Below are positions 1 to 9,789 of a DNA stretch of 64,000 nucleotides, piece after piece (the first letter of the stretch is position 1; the number at the start of each line of letters is the position of its first letter). Made by a program: the position numbers and the translations under genes. The notes under the pieces are model-generated. The model was not told the origin of the DNA and searched no databases. It saw nothing but the letters and a program-made list of their open reading frames with translations. The stretch covers positions 1-64,000 of the forward strand of contig NZ_JANUBZ010000006.1 of assembly GCF_024808665.1 (NCBI RefSeq), read 5' to 3'. The stretch is from Mucilaginibacter empetricola (GTDB lineage Bacteria; Bacteroidota; Bacteroidia; Sphingobacteriales; Sphingobacteriaceae).

Positions 1-78
1 TGAAAATCTATATAAAGAATGTATTTATAGTCCATAACAACACTATAAATGCACCTTTTTATTTCTCTATAAACATAG

Positions 79-194
79 GAGGTACGAAGCAATCTATAAG
101 CTGCACAAGTCAATGGAGATAGATTTCGTTAAATGATGTAATGCCGTGCTGCTGATTGTCCTATGTAAAGATTGCTTCGTACCTCGCAATGACG
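79..194. repeat. Palindromic intergenic repeat, family A (copy 1)
   Basis: A left arm reading GAGGTACGAAGCAATC (79-94) is mirrored by a right arm GATTGCTTCGTACCTC (170-185) that continues into GCAATGACG. The arms are separated by about 75 bases of non-coding sequence, so the element could fold as a long hairpin. Closely similar sequence recurs at 39336-39455, and half copies at 4641-4680 and 3837-3899. I infer a REP/MITE-like non-coding element; no transposase is visible. Confidence 0.75.
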
Positions 195-226
195 CGCGAT
201 TGTGAGGTACGCTCGCTGCCGCGCAA

Positions 227-742
227 TCACCCTTTCAACATCCCATAAACATGTTCATCCAAAACTACCCCGTTTTTGATGACGTTGTTTCTAAGTACAC
301 CTTCCTTGGTAAAACCGGCTTTTTCCAGCACCCGCATCGATTGCGGATTATTGCCAAAAACAATTGCCTGCACCCTTATAGCACCAAGGCTGGTGAAAGC
401 ATAGTTTGTAACAAGCTTTATTGCCCTGGGCATAATACCACGCCCCCAAAAAGATTCGCTTAGCCAATAGCCTAGCAGCGGAGCTTTAGCATAAACATCT
501 GGCCGGGGTTCCAGGCTGATGGCACCTACTGCTTCTCCATTAATATCAATAGCAAAATTCACTAGCGGGTTTTGCTTTAGCATTAAGGCCGTCCATTTAA
601 TTGCATCATCTTTGGTATAAGGATTAGGAAACCTATCCCACAAAAAACAAGAAATATTGGGATTATCGGCATGTTTTTGTAAAGATTCAATATCCTCAAG
701 TTTCCAGTTGCGCAGCTTAAAACCTTGTCCTTGTAATTCCAT
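227..742 (-). CDS. GNAT family N-acetyltransferase (RimJ/RimL-like)
   Basis: A 171-residue acetyltransferase of the GNAT fold that would transfer an acetyl group from acetyl-CoA to an amine on a protein N-terminus or small molecule. Visible signatures are the acetyl-CoA loop region SESFWGRGIMPRAI and the C-terminal NNPQSMRVLEKAGFTKEG block typical of RimJ/RimL-like enzymes. The start is placed at the second Met (MELQGQGFKLRNW), where the family usually begins; an upstream Met at 775 would add 11 residues of no recognisable character. The gene stands alone, flanked by repeat-rich spacers. The substrate cannot be deduced. Confidence 0.85.
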   Translation of the reverse strand: MELQGQGFKLRNWKLEDIESLQKHADNPNISCFLWDRFPNPYTKDDAIKWTALMLKQNPLVNFAIDINGEAVGAISLEPRPDVYAKAPLLGYWLSESFWGRGIMPRAIKLVTNYAFTSLGAIRVQAIVFGNNPQSMRVLEKAGFTKEGVLRNNVIKNGVVLDEHVYGMLKG

Positions 743-880
743 TGTAACAAAACGTTGGCTAAAAATACTAATCATTAATGAAACTATTATCTTGCGTTTC
801 GATAGTAAATTATGTGAGATTTATTCAACGTGCTGGAGGCAGGCTTTATCTTACCTCTAACAAACAATTGCTTGTAAAAG

Positions 881-926
881 GGCGAAGTTTAAGTCCTCTC
901 TTTTGGAGAGGATTTAGGTGAGGCAA
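881..926. repeat. Intergenic repeat, family B (partial copy)
   Basis: The segment GGCGAAGTTTAAGTCCTCTC followed by TTTTGGAGAGGATTTAGGTGAGGC matches the right half of the elements at 49849-50039 and 60804-60889. The short inverted pair CCTCTC/GAGAGG forms a small hairpin. It lies between the acetyltransferase and the S9 peptidase and is probably non-coding. Confidence 0.65.
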
Positions 927-968
927 AACACACGTTATTAAATTCAAATCATCCAATAAGAAATATCC

Positions 969-3329
969 ATGAAGAAACTTGTTACCCTTTTACTTTTACC
1001 TTTCTGTTCAGTCGCTCTTGCGCAGCAATTGGGCAACCTAACCGTCGAAAAAATAATGCGCGATCCCAAATGGATCGGTATTTCGCCATCGGCCATCCAT
1101 TGGAGCGATGACAGTAAGAAAATCTATTTTAACTGGGCTACCAGTCGCGGCGAGTTGTATGATATCACTACCACTAACCTTAAACCTGTAAAGGTTGGGG
1201 TTGATGAACAAAAATCACTTTCAACAGATGGCACCTGGAACAGGGCACATACCCTAAAGTTGTATGAAAAAGATGGCGATATTTTTTTAGTCGATATTAA
1301 AACCGGCAAAACACAGCAGTTAACCAACACTACCGACAACGAGCGCAACCCCCAATTTAGCGGCGACGAAAGCAAGGTTACCTTTTTGAGGGGCGATAAT
1401 CTTTTTTCGCTGAAACTAAACGGCGGCGAATTGGTACAGCTAACCAATTTTGTACATTCGGCAGCAAAGCCTAAATCAAAGGGCGGCAAAAAGGTCGATG
1501 ACGGCACAGCTAACGACCAGGAAAAATGGCTAAAGAGCCAACAACTGGAACTTTTTGATATTATAAAGGTTGATGAGCAAAATAGGAAGCTTGACTCGGC
1601 TGATAAGGCGGCACTAGAACCAAAAGGTTTGAAAGAAATTGCTGTAGATGAAAGATCGATAAGCGGGGTGACGCTTAGTCCCGATGGCAGGTATATTACC
1701 TATCGCCTGGCTAAACGCCCAGCTGATGTCAAAAGAACTATTGTTCCCGATTATGTAACCGCTTCGGGCTATACCGAAGATATTCCTAATCGCACCAAAG
1801 TAGGTGCGCCACAAACCACTTACGAATCTTTTATTTTCGATACACAGCGCGATTCTGTTTATCAAATCAATACGTCTGCTATACCGGGTATAAAAGATAT
1901 CCCCGCTTATTTTAAAGATTATCCCAAAGAATTAGAGCAACGCACCAAGCTGAACGAAGACCGTAAAGTAACTATACAAGATGTTTATTGGAGCGGTGAT
2001 GGTAAAAAAGCTGTGGTTGAAATTACCGCGGAAGACAATAAGGATCGTTGGCTGATGAAGTTGGATGCACAAACGGGTAGTTTGGCACTACTTTACCGCG
2101 AGCACAACGATGCTTGGGTGGGTGGCCCCGGTCAGGGTAATATGGGTTGGGTTGATAATGCACGCTTTTATTTTGAAAGCGAAGAAAGCGGCTACGCCCA
2201 TATTTATGTTGCTGATGTAAGCAACGGCGCAACAAAACAACTCACCAGCGGCAAGTGGGAAGTGCAAAAACTGCAATTATCCAACGATAAAAAGACGTTT
2301 TATTTTGCGGCTAATAAAGATTACCCTGGTGTTACGGATTTTTACAGTATACCCGTTACCGGTAGCGAGCCGGTTAAGCTTACTACTTTAAAAGGTGGTA
2401 ACGAAGTTTCGCTATCGCCCGATGAAAAGTGGCTGGCCATACGTTATTCGTATTCAAACAAACCATGGGAACTTTATATTCAGGCTAATAAGCCGGGTGC
2501 GGTACCTACCAGGGTTACCTATTCCACAACCGACGAATTTAACTCATACTCTTGGCGCGATCCACAAGTCATCACCTTTAAAAATCGTTATGGCAGCGAT
2601 GTTTATGCCCGTTTGTATTTGCCACAGCATCCCGACCCGGCAAAACCGGCTGTAGTTTTTGTGCATGGTGCAGGTTACCTGCAAAATGCTGATTATAAGT
2701 GGAGTTACTACTTCCGCGAGTTTATGTTTAACAACCTGCTGGCCGATAACGGCTATACCATATTAGATATGGATTACTCTGGCAGTGCAGGCTATGGCGC
2801 CGATTGGCGCACCGCTATTTACCGGCACATGGGCGGCAAGGATTTGACCGACCAGGTTGATGGCGTGAAAATGTTAATTGATAAATATGGTGTTAACCCC
2901 AAACATGTAGGCTTATACGGAGGCTCGTACGGCGGTTTTATTACGCTGATGGCTATGTTTACCGAGCCTGATGTTTTTACCAGCGGCGGCGCCATACGCT
3001 CGGTAACCGACTGGGCGCATTATAACCACGGCTATACTGACGAAATTTTAAACGAACCTTATACCGATGAAAAAGCCTATCGCCAAAGCTCGCCTATTTA
3101 TTTTGCCGATGGCCTGAAAGGTAACCTATTAATGCTGCATGGCATGATTGACCAAAATGTAAACTACCAGGACATTATACGCCTTACCCAAAAACTGATT
3201 GAGTTGCATAAAGATAATTGGGAGCTGGCATCGTACCCAATAGAAGATCACGCGTTTGAACAGGCCAGCAGCTGGATCGATGAGTATAAGCGCATATTTA
3301 AACTATTTGAGCAAACCTTAAAAAAATAA
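969..3329 (+). CDS. S9 family prolyl oligopeptidase / dipeptidyl peptidase IV-like
   Basis: A 786-residue exported serine peptidase. Residues 1-18 form a signal peptide ending ...SVALAQQ. The middle (about 60-540) has WD/DPP-IV-like propeller repeats such as LSPDGRYITYR and LSPDEKWLAIRYS, and the C-terminal 230 residues are an alpha/beta hydrolase. The nucleophile elbow is GGSYGG with Ser653, followed by Asp728 (HGMIDQNV) and His761 (IEDHAFE), a complete triad. The family cleaves dipeptides or short peptides, often after proline. The product is probably periplasmic. A small lipoprotein gene follows after 5 bases and is probably co-transcribed. Confidence 0.93.
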   Translation: MKKLVTLLLLPFCSVALAQQLGNLTVEKIMRDPKWIGISPSAIHWSDDSKKIYFNWATSRGELYDITTTNLKPVKVGVDEQKSLSTDGTWNRAHTLKLYEKDGDIFLVDIKTGKTQQLTNTTDNERNPQFSGDESKVTFLRGDNLFSLKLNGGELVQLTNFVHSAAKPKSKGGKKVDDGTANDQEKWLKSQQLELFDIIKVDEQNRKLDSADKAALEPKGLKEIAVDERSISGVTLSPDGRYITYRLAKRPADVKRTIVPDYVTASGYTEDIPNRTKVGAPQTTYESFIFDTQRDSVYQINTSAIPGIKDIPAYFKDYPKELEQRTKLNEDRKVTIQDVYWSGDGKKAVVEITAEDNKDRWLMKLDAQTGSLALLYREHNDAWVGGPGQGNMGWVDNARFYFESEESGYAHIYVADVSNGATKQLTSGKWEVQKLQLSNDKKTFYFAANKDYPGVTDFYSIPVTGSEPVKLTTLKGGNEVSLSPDEKWLAIRYSYSNKPWELYIQANKPGAVPTRVTYSTTDEFNSYSWRDPQVITFKNRYGSDVYARLYLPQHPDPAKPAVVFVHGAGYLQNADYKWSYYFREFMFNNLLADNGYTILDMDYSGSAGYGADWRTAIYRHMGGKDLTDQVDGVKMLIDKYGVNPKHVGLYGGSYGGFITLMAMFTEPDVFTSGGAIRSVTDWAHYNHGYTDEILNEPYTDEKAYRQSSPIYFADGLKGNLLMLHGMIDQNVNYQDIIRLTQKLIELHKDNWELASYPIEDHAFEQASSWIDEYKRIFKLFEQTLKK

Positions 3330-3334
3330 CCGGT

Positions 3335-3751
3335 ATGAAAAAGCTTATCGGCGTGTTGTTACTGTTTTGCCAGGGATGTGCGCACAAATCTGCCGCGCCC
3401 AACGTGCATGTGAGTTTAACTGATAGCGGTCGTTCGGTAATGTTTAGTGGCTTAGCTTATGATGTGATGACCGAGATTAACCGCGATTCGCTGCAATCAT
3501 CATGGCAGGGATTGCTGCCCGTTTTCAGGATGCCGGCAGATACTGATCTGAAAGACTATCAACCTGTACAACCCGGCACCTATCGGCTAAAAGACAGCGC
3601 CGTAGTATTTACACCCGATACACCTTTTATAACAGGCAAAGCCTATTTTATGCGCTACTATCGCCTAAGTAAAACCAACGAAACGATGGATTTTATACAA
3701 GGTAAAAAGAAATTGAGAGAGATACCGTATACGGATTTGGTGTTTAAATAG
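3335..3751 (+). CDS. Small hypothetical lipoprotein
   Basis: A 138-residue protein that I do not recognise. It begins MKKLIGVLLLFCQGCAHKS, a short signal peptide with Cys15 as a plausible lipidation site. The mature part has beta-rich stretches ending in a C-terminal TDLVFK. It starts 5 bases after the S9 peptidase stop, so the two are likely one transcript and the protein may act in the same compartment. No catalytic motif is visible. Confidence 0.7.
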   Translation: MKKLIGVLLLFCQGCAHKSAAPNVHVSLTDSGRSVMFSGLAYDVMTEINRDSLQSSWQGLLPVFRMPADTDLKDYQPVQPGTYRLKDSAVVFTPDTPFITGKAYFMRYYRLSKTNETMDFIQGKKKLREIPYTDLVFK

Positions 3752-4150
3752 TCTGAACTATGATTTTTAGGATTAGGGGGATTAGCGGGATTTTTAGAAA
3801 TTTTAGATGCTTTCATCTAAGCCGCATCTCTACAATCGTCATTGAGGTACTGCCTTTCCCGAACTTGTTTCGGGACAGGCAGCACCTCGCAATGACGCGC
3901 GGGGAAAAACAATGTGTATAAATATTCAGCCCATTGTTGAGATTTTGCCAATTCTAAAATCCTATAATTCCAGTTCAGGCAACGCCAAATCATAAGGGTT
4001 ACTTTCATTAATAAATAGTATTAACAAATACTAAATTATATTCTCATGGGATCCATTTTATGGAAGCATCCTATTGCTGTTGTATTTTATCTTTTATACA
4101 GTTGGCTTTGCTATAGTTTGATAAGTTAAGTGCTTCAATTAAAGGAAGTT
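3752..4150. other. Repeat-rich intergenic region
   Basis: About 400 bases without a convincing gene. It holds a hairpin at 3837-3899, in which CGTCATTGAGGTACTGCC is mirrored by GGCAGCACCTCGCAATGACG around a nested TCCCGAAC/GTTTCGGGA pair (family A variant). It is flanked by AATCC-type words (3768-3800 and 3957-3985) that resemble those at 4700-4740. A leftward 63-codon frame lies over the hairpin and looks spurious. Confidence 0.6.
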
Positions 4151-4357
4151 ATGAAACTACATCCTGATATAAGTCCAAATGCAGCAGGCGGAGAGCAACT
4201 TGGACAAATCAGTATTTTTCTTGCAACAGTTACCATTATCTTTTTTGTGGTAAGTGCCTGTTGGGCTATTGGTAGTAAAACAGAAACAAGGTTCTATTTA
4301 TGCCTTTGCCTTATTGTTGTAGTGCAAACTTTTTTGATTTTTCATTTTGGCGGATAA
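4151..4357 (+). CDS. Small hypothetical membrane protein
   Basis: A 68-residue protein starting MKLHPDISPNAAGGEQLGQ with two hydrophobic segments, ISIFLATVTIIFFVVSACWA and FYLCLCLIVVVQTFLIF, joined by a short charged loop. I chose the ATG at 4151 over an in-frame GTG at 4130 because AAAGGAAGTT, an SD-like run, lies just before it. No family is recognised. It is isolated between repeat-rich spacers, so its reality rests only on its clear two-helix pattern. Confidence 0.5.
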   Translation: MKLHPDISPNAAGGEQLGQISIFLATVTIIFFVVSACWAIGSKTETRFYLCLCLIVVVQTFLIFHFGG

Positions 4358-4791
4358 TTCTGTTGCATATCTTTCATCCGTAGAAGGATGACAAAATGGA
4401 ATAAATTTCTTCTTTTTTTACAAGGGTTTCTTTTATCAATAAAAACTCCAAGGCGGGGAAAAGCCTGTCAGAAAAGCGGGCCAGGGAGCCTGGCCTGCAG
4501 CGTTGAAGCTTTTTTCTGACTTGACTTTTTGGTTACTTTTGTGTCAAGACAAAAGTAACAGCCCCTCGCGGCAATTGAGCGAGCCGATGTCTTTATTAAG
4601 AATAGTTAACTTTGGTGAACTAAAATTCGTTTTCGTGATTTGTACAGCATAGAGATTGCTTCATACCTCGCAATGACGCGCGGTGAAGGGCAATGCGCAT
4701 AAAACACTAAAAATCCTCTTAATCCTATAAATCCTGGTTCAGATAACATCTTTAAAAACAACATACTTTTTTATTTCACATAAAAAATGCT
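4358..4791. repeat. Repeat-rich intergenic region with a 'TTACTTTTGT' hairpin element
   Basis: No gene is visible. The stretch 4440-4580 looks like one composite element: GTCAGAAAAG near 4468 is mirrored by CTTTTTTCTGAC near 4509, and GTTACTTTTGT (4532-4542) is a perfect 11-base inverted match to ACAAAAGTAAC (4549-4559). A half copy of repeat family A follows at 4641-4680, then AATCC-type words at 4700-4740. I infer interspersed non-coding elements upstream of the rimP promoter. Confidence 0.65.
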
Positions 4792-4799
4792 TACATTTG
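4792..4799 (+). promoter_or_regulatory. Probable promoter -7 box of the rimP-nusA-infB operon
   Basis: TACATTTG fits the Bacteroidota consensus TAnnTTTG for the -7 element of the primary sigma factor. It lies 71 bases before the rimP ATG. No good -33 TTTG is visible at the usual spacing, so confidence is moderate. Transcription would begin near 4806, immediately before the leader hairpin at 4812. Confidence 0.5.
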
Positions 4800-4811
4800 C
4801 ATTTGAATTAA

Positions 4812-4839
4812 AAAAGAGGGGGCGTTTGTCCCCTCTTTT
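4812..4839 (+). promoter_or_regulatory. Terminator-like hairpin in the rimP leader (possible attenuator)
   Basis: AAAAGAGGGG (4812-4821) pairs perfectly with CCCCTCTTTT (4830-4839) around an 8-base loop, and the right arm ends in a T-rich run. This is the form of an intrinsic terminator, yet it sits just after the predicted start site and 30 bases before rimP. Leader terminators controlling nusA operons by NusA itself are known in other bacteria, so attenuation is plausible but inferred here. It could also end readthrough from upstream. Confidence 0.55.
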
Positions 4840-4869
4840 ATTTTATCAATCAAATTATCCGTAACGGTA

Positions 4870-5334
4870 ATGAATATTGAAAAGCGCGTAAAGGAACTTG
4901 TAGCAGAGAAAATAGCCGATAAGCCTAACCTTTTTTTAGTTGAAGTAAAAATGCACTCTAACGGAAAATTGGTAATTTTGGTTGATGGCGATAACGGCAT
5001 CGGCATTGATGATTGCGTGGCCATTAGCAGGCATGTAGGTTTTCATTTGGAAGAAGAAAATGTAATTGAAACAGCCTATAACCTGGAGGTTTCATCGCCG
5101 GGGCTGGATGCACCGCTTACATTTTTGAGGCAATACGCTAAAAACATAGGTCGCAACTTAGGTATTAAAATGACCGATAGCACCAAAAGAGAAGGTAAGT
5201 TAAGTAGCATTACAGAAGATGCTATCGTAATAGAAGAAAATATAAAAGAAAAGGGAAAGAAAAGCACGCAGGTTGAAAGCGTGATCCCGATTGATCAAAT
5301 AACAGAGACAAAAGTTTTAATATCATTCAAGTAG
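4870..5334 (+). CDS. rimP: Ribosome maturation factor RimP
   Basis: A 154-residue cytoplasmic protein needed for maturation of the 30S subunit. The N-terminal domain contains the family block VDGDNGIGIDDCVAISRHV and EVSSPGLDAPL, followed by a C-terminal SH3-like barrel to residue 154. Length is normal. It is the first gene of rimP-nusA-infB, a conserved order across bacteria, with nusA starting 4 bases after its stop. The leader hairpin before it may regulate the whole operon. Confidence 0.96.
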   Translation: MNIEKRVKELVAEKIADKPNLFLVEVKMHSNGKLVILVDGDNGIGIDDCVAISRHVGFHLEEENVIETAYNLEVSSPGLDAPLTFLRQYAKNIGRNLGIKMTDSTKREGKLSSITEDAIVIEENIKEKGKKSTQVESVIPIDQITETKVLISFK

Positions 5335-5338
5335 GAAA

Positions 5339-6574
5339 ATGAGCAATATTAATTTAATTGATTCTTTTCAGGAATTTAAAGATTTCAAAAACATCGACCG
5401 TCCAACGATGATGAGTGTGCTGGAAGACGTATTCAGGAGCATGATCAGGAAAAAATACGGCACCGATGAAAATTGCGACGTGATTGTGAACACCGACAAT
5501 GGTGACTTAGAAATATGGCGTACCCGCAAGGTAATGGAAGATGGTTTTAGTGAAGACGATGACCTGGAAATTGAACTGGCAGAAGCAAAATTACTTGACC
5601 CAACTTTAGAAGTTGGCGACGAGCATATTGAGCAGATCACTTTAGAGAGCTTTGGCCGTCGTGCTATATTAGCTGCCCGTCAAACCCTGGTTTCAAAAAT
5701 ATTGGAGCTGGAGAAAGACGAGATCTTCAAAAAATATAAAGACCGCGTAGGCGAAATTGTTACCGGTGAGGTTTACCAGGTTTGGAAAAAAGAAACTTTG
5801 GTGCTTGACGACGAAGGCAATGAGCTTTTGCTGCCGAAAACAGAACAAATACCTGCCGATTACTTTAAAAAGGGCGATAGCGTAAAAGCAGTAGTAAGCA
5901 AGGTTGATATGCTGAATAGCAACCCTAAGATCATCATATCACGTACTGCGCCTGATTTTTTACAGCGTTTATTTGAGCTGGAAGTGCCCGAAATTTTTGA
6001 CGGTTTAATCACTATCAAGAAAATTGTGCGTGAACCGGGTGAAAGAGCCAAGGTGGCTGTTGAATCATACGATGATCGTATTGATCCGGTAGGTGCCTGC
6101 GTGGGTATGAAAGGATCGCGCATACATGGTATAGTACGTGAGCTTAAAAACGAAAATATAGATGTAATTAATTACACCAATAATTTGCAGTTGTATATTC
6201 AACGTGCTTTGTCGCCAGCTAAAATAACATCTATTAAGCTGGATGACGAGAAAAAAACTGCCGCAGTATATTTAAAACCCGACCAGGTTTCATTAGCCAT
6301 CGGTCGTGGTGGACACAATATTAAACTGGCTGGCAAATTAACAGGTTATGAAATTGACGTTTATCGCGAAGCAGATGAGCAGGACGAAGACGTGGATATC
6401 GAAGAATTTTCAGATGAAATTGAAAGCTGGATTATTGACGAATTTAAACGTATTGGTTTAGATACTGCAAAATCAGTTTTGGCTTTAACTGTTAATGAAT
6501 TGGTGAAACGTACCGATTTAGAGGAAGAAACTGTAAAAGAAGTGTTATCAATTCTTCAAGCTGAGTTCGAATAA
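5339..6574 (+). CDS. nusA: Transcription termination/antitermination factor NusA
   Basis: A 411-residue RNA polymerase-binding factor that modulates pausing, termination and antitermination. The order of domains is the N-terminal RNAP-binding domain (about 1-130), an S1 domain (about 135-200), then two KH domains with the conserved GACVGMKGSRI and AIGRGGHNIKLA motifs. The C-terminus (about 350-411) is a short helical region, shorter than the two acidic repeats of the E. coli protein; this is usual outside Proteobacteria. It follows rimP by 4 bases and precedes infB by 62 bases. Confidence 0.97.
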   Translation: MSNINLIDSFQEFKDFKNIDRPTMMSVLEDVFRSMIRKKYGTDENCDVIVNTDNGDLEIWRTRKVMEDGFSEDDDLEIELAEAKLLDPTLEVGDEHIEQITLESFGRRAILAARQTLVSKILELEKDEIFKKYKDRVGEIVTGEVYQVWKKETLVLDDEGNELLLPKTEQIPADYFKKGDSVKAVVSKVDMLNSNPKIIISRTAPDFLQRLFELEVPEIFDGLITIKKIVREPGERAKVAVESYDDRIDPVGACVGMKGSRIHGIVRELKNENIDVINYTNNLQLYIQRALSPAKITSIKLDDEKKTAAVYLKPDQVSLAIGRGGHNIKLAGKLTGYEIDVYREADEQDEDVDIEEFSDEIESWIIDEFKRIGLDTAKSVLALTVNELVKRTDLEEETVKEVLSILQAEFE

Positions 6575-6598
6575 ACGTAATAACCAAAATTAAAATAG

Positions 6599-6606
6599 TA
6601 TTTTTG
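6599..6606 (+). promoter_or_regulatory. Possible internal promoter -7 box before infB
   Basis: TATTTTTG fits TAnnTTTG and lies in the 62-base nusA-infB spacer, 31 bases before the infB ATG. There is no clear -33 element, and the spacer is AT-rich, so chance is possible. Confidence 0.3.
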
Positions 6607-6636
6607 CACAAAATAGCAGAGAAAGAATTATAATAA

Positions 6637-9600
6637 ATGTCAGAAGACAAATCCATAAAATTATTTACAGCGGCAAAAGAGCTGAATATCGGTACGGGAA
6701 CGATCGTTGATTTTTTAGCGACCAAAGGGTACAAGGTACAAAAGCATCCTACTACCCAACTCGATGGCGATATGTACAACGCTCTTTTGAAAGAGTTTGC
6801 TGTTGATAAAATTATTAAGGAGGAAGCTAAGCAGATCAGTATCGGCAAGATCAGAAAGGAAGAGCCAGCTGCACAGTTTCCAGAAAAACCGGTTGAGAAC
6901 CGCCGTTCACGGGACTTCGAAAACGAAGAGATCCTGATTAAGAACGCCGGCAATCATTTTACCCCACCTGCACCTGAAAAACCAAAACCTGTTGAAGTTG
7001 CTAAGCCTGCTGAAACCCAGCCTGCAAAAGCCGAAGAACAGCATAATGATGTTTTACCAGGCGTAAAGGTAGTTGGTAAAATTGACCTTAATAATCTGAA
7101 TAGCCGTCCGCAGCCCGTTGAGAAACCTGCTGCAAAGAAAGAAGAAGAGGTTGTTGCCAAAGCACCGGAACCAACTGTTGTTGTGCCGGCACCGGAGCCT
7201 ATAGTGAAAGCAGAAGCTCCAAAGGTAGAAGCAGCTCCTGTAGTTGAGGCTCCGAAACCGCAACCAAAACCTGAGCCAGTAGCAGAGAAAGTTGTTGAAG
7301 CACCAAAAGCTGTAGAGCCTGAGGTTAAAGCTGAAGCGCCTGCACCGGTAGTGACAGAATCAGAAGCACCTGCAAGCGATGAGCCACAGGAGACTGAGGT
7401 TATACGCGCAAAAGCTGAGCGTTTAACGGGCCCTAACATTATTGGTAAAATACAACTGCCGGTAAATGCGCCAAAGCGTAACCCGGTAGCGTCATCGTCA
7501 AATACCAATAGCGCGGCAGATCATAAAAGAAAAAGAAAGCGTAAAGATCACCAGGGAGGCCCGGGTCATGGTGGTAATAACCAGAACCCGCAAGGTGGTG
7601 GTAATGTTAATCCGCAAAACCATCAGCAAAATCAGCAAGCAAATCCGCCGGGCCATCAACAGGCACACGGAGGCAACCGCCCAGATTTTAGGAACAGGGG
7701 AAATAATCAACCCGGTACCGGCGGTGGTAATCACCAGGGAGGTGGAAATAACCGTCCCGATTTCAGAAATAATCGTAACGCCCCACAGAGTAACACACCG
7801 AAGGAAGAGCCTTCAGAAAAAGATATACAAGACCAAATTAAGGCGACACTTGCACGCTTAAGCGGCGCAGGTAAGTCGGGTAAGTTTGCACAGCGTGCCA
7901 AATTCCGTCGCCAGAAACGTGATGATGTAGCTGCCACAGCCGAAGAACTGGCAATGGAGCAGGAACTGCAATCAAAAGTGTTAAAGGTTACCGAGTTTGT
8001 AACAGCAAATGAGTTGGCATCAATGATGGATGTATCTGTAACTCAGATTATATCTACCTGTATGAGCCTGGGCATGTTCGTATCTATTAACCAAAGGCTG
8101 GATGCTGAAACACTAAGCATTGTTGCCGATGAATTTGGTTATCAGGTTGAATTTGTTAAGCCACAGGATGAAGAGGCTAACCTTGATCAGCCTGATGCGC
8201 CGGAAGATTTGGTTACACGTGCGCCAATTGTTACCATAATGGGTCACGTTGACCACGGTAAAACATCCTTGTTGGATTTTATCCGCAAAACAAACGTTAT
8301 AGGCGGTGAAGCAGGCGGTATTACCCAGCACATTGGTGCCTATGAAGTAACCTTGCCAGATGATAAAGGAAAAATAACATTTTTGGATACACCAGGCCAC
8401 GAAGCGTTTACCGCGATGCGTGCCAGGGGTGCCCAGGTAACCGATATTGTAATTATAGTTATTGCTGCTGACGATAGCGTGATGCCACAAACCCGCGAGG
8501 CTATAAACCACGCACAGGCTGCAGGCGCACCAATTATCTTCGCCTTTAACAAAATTGATAAGCCGGGTGCTAACGCTGACAAGGTGCGTGAGCAACTATC
8601 AGCCATGAATATTTTGGTTGAAGAATGGGGTGGTAAATATCAATCACAAGAAATATCAGCCAAAACCGGTTTAAATGTTGAATTGTTATTAGAAAAAGTA
8701 TTGCTGGAAGCTGAATTATTAGAGCTGAAGGCTAATCCTAACAAACGTGCCGTAGGTACAGTTATTGAGGCAGCTTTAGATAAGGGCCGCGGTATTGTAA
8801 CTACGATCCTGGTTCAGGCCGGAAGGTTAAAGGTTGGTGACCCTATATTGGCAGGCTGTTACAGCGGTCGTGTTAAAGCATTGACTAATGAGCGTGGCCA
8901 GCGGGTTGAATTTGCAGGTCCGTCAACACCGGTACAGGTATTGGGTATGCAGGGCGCACCAACGGCGGGCGATAAGTTTAATGTGCTGGAGAGTGAGGTT
9001 GAGGCCCGTGAGATTGCTAACAAACGTTTGCAATTACAACGCGAGCAGGGATTACGTACACAGAAACACATTACACTCGATGAAATTGGCCGTCGTTTGG
9101 CAGTGGGTAACTTTAAAGAGTTAAACATCATTGTTAAGGGTGACGTGGATGGATCAATCGAAGCATTATCAGATTCATTACTGAAACTTTCTACTGAACA
9201 GATACAGGTTAACATTATATCAAAAGCAGTTGGACAGATATCAGAGTCTGATGTATTGCTGGCTTCTGCATCAGATGCAATTATCATTGGTTTCCAGGTA
9301 CGCCCTTCAGGTGGAGCGCGTAAACTGGCCGAGCAGGAACAAATTGACATCAGGCTTTATTCTATCATCTACGATGCAATAAACGAGATCAAAGCTGCAA
9401 TGGAAGGTATGCTTGCGCCAACATACGAAGAGAAAATTGTTGCCAACGTTGAAATACGCGAGACCTTTAAAATTAGCAAGGTGGGCACAATTGCGGGTTG
9501 TATGGTGCTTGATGGTAAAATTACCCGTAACAGCAAAATACGCATAATAAGAGAAGGTGTGGTAATTTACACTGGTGAACTGGCATCATTAAAACGCTTT

Positions 9601-9726
9601 AAAGATGATGTGAAAGAAGTGAATGCCGGATATGAGTGCGGTTTAAATATCCACAACTTTAATAATATTGAAGTAGGTGATATTGTTGAAGCTTATGAAA
9701 ACGTTGAAGTAAAACGTAAGCTGTAA
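6637..9726 (+). CDS. infB: Translation initiation factor IF-2
   Basis: A 1029-residue GTPase that places initiator tRNA on the 30S subunit. It has an IF2 N-terminal helical domain (about 1-60), a long disordered region (about 95-400), first Pro/Ala/Glu/Lys-rich and then Gly/Asn/Gln/His-rich with a basic KRKRKRK patch, a second N-terminal IF2 domain (about 440-500), and the G domain. G1 is GHVDHGKT from residue 536, G3 DTPGHEAF and G4 NKID. Domains II-IV follow to the C-terminus. The protein is longer than E. coli IF-2 (890) because of the linker. It is the last gene of the operon and ends at a strong terminator. Confidence 0.97.
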   Translation: MSEDKSIKLFTAAKELNIGTGTIVDFLATKGYKVQKHPTTQLDGDMYNALLKEFAVDKIIKEEAKQISIGKIRKEEPAAQFPEKPVENRRSRDFENEEILIKNAGNHFTPPAPEKPKPVEVAKPAETQPAKAEEQHNDVLPGVKVVGKIDLNNLNSRPQPVEKPAAKKEEEVVAKAPEPTVVVPAPEPIVKAEAPKVEAAPVVEAPKPQPKPEPVAEKVVEAPKAVEPEVKAEAPAPVVTESEAPASDEPQETEVIRAKAERLTGPNIIGKIQLPVNAPKRNPVASSSNTNSAADHKRKRKRKDHQGGPGHGGNNQNPQGGGNVNPQNHQQNQQANPPGHQQAHGGNRPDFRNRGNNQPGTGGGNHQGGGNNRPDFRNNRNAPQSNTPKEEPSEKDIQDQIKATLARLSGAGKSGKFAQRAKFRRQKRDDVAATAEELAMEQELQSKVLKVTEFVTANELASMMDVSVTQIISTCMSLGMFVSINQRLDAETLSIVADEFGYQVEFVKPQDEEANLDQPDAPEDLVTRAPIVTIMGHVDHGKTSLLDFIRKTNVIGGEAGGITQHIGAYEVTLPDDKGKITFLDTPGHEAFTAMRARGAQVTDIVIIVIAADDSVMPQTREAINHAQAAGAPIIFAFNKIDKPGANADKVREQLSAMNILVEEWGGKYQSQEISAKTGLNVELLLEKVLLEAELLELKANPNKRAVGTVIEAALDKGRGIVTTILVQAGRLKVGDPILAGCYSGRVKALTNERGQRVEFAGPSTPVQVLGMQGAPTAGDKFNVLESEVEAREIANKRLQLQREQGLRTQKHITLDEIGRRLAVGNFKELNIIVKGDVDGSIEALSDSLLKLSTEQIQVNIISKAVGQISESDVLLASASDAIIIGFQVRPSGGARKLAEQEQIDIRLYSIIYDAINEIKAAMEGMLAPTYEEKIVANVEIRETFKISKVGTIAGCMVLDGKITRNSKIRIIREGVVIYTGELASLKRFKDDVKEVNAGYECGLNIHNFNNIEVGDIVEAYENVEVKRKL

Positions 9727-9754
9727 AATAAAAAAATATAATTCTATATAATGG

Positions 9755-9782
9755 AAAAGGCCTCATGCAAATGAGGCCTTTT
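9755..9782. terminator. Bidirectional intrinsic terminator after infB
   Basis: AAAAGGCCTCAT (9755-9766) and ATGAGGCCTTTT (9771-9782) form a perfect 12-base stem with loop GCAA. With A-tract and T-tract ends it can serve infB on the plus strand and the small convergent gene at 9790-9924 on the minus strand. Confidence 0.88.
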
Positions 9783-9789
9783 CTGTTTC

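Noticed and set aside
3817..4008. Leftward 63-codon open frame
   Set aside because: It overlies the palindromic family A variant at 3837-3899 and AATCC-type repeat words, and shows no domain or signal peptide.
4130..4150. Upstream GTG start for the small membrane protein
   Set aside because: The ATG at 4151 has an SD-like AAGGAAG before it and gives a natural small two-helix protein.
7568..7861. Rightward frame inside infB
   Set aside because: It is a shifted reading of the Gly/Asn/Gln-rich linker coding sequence.
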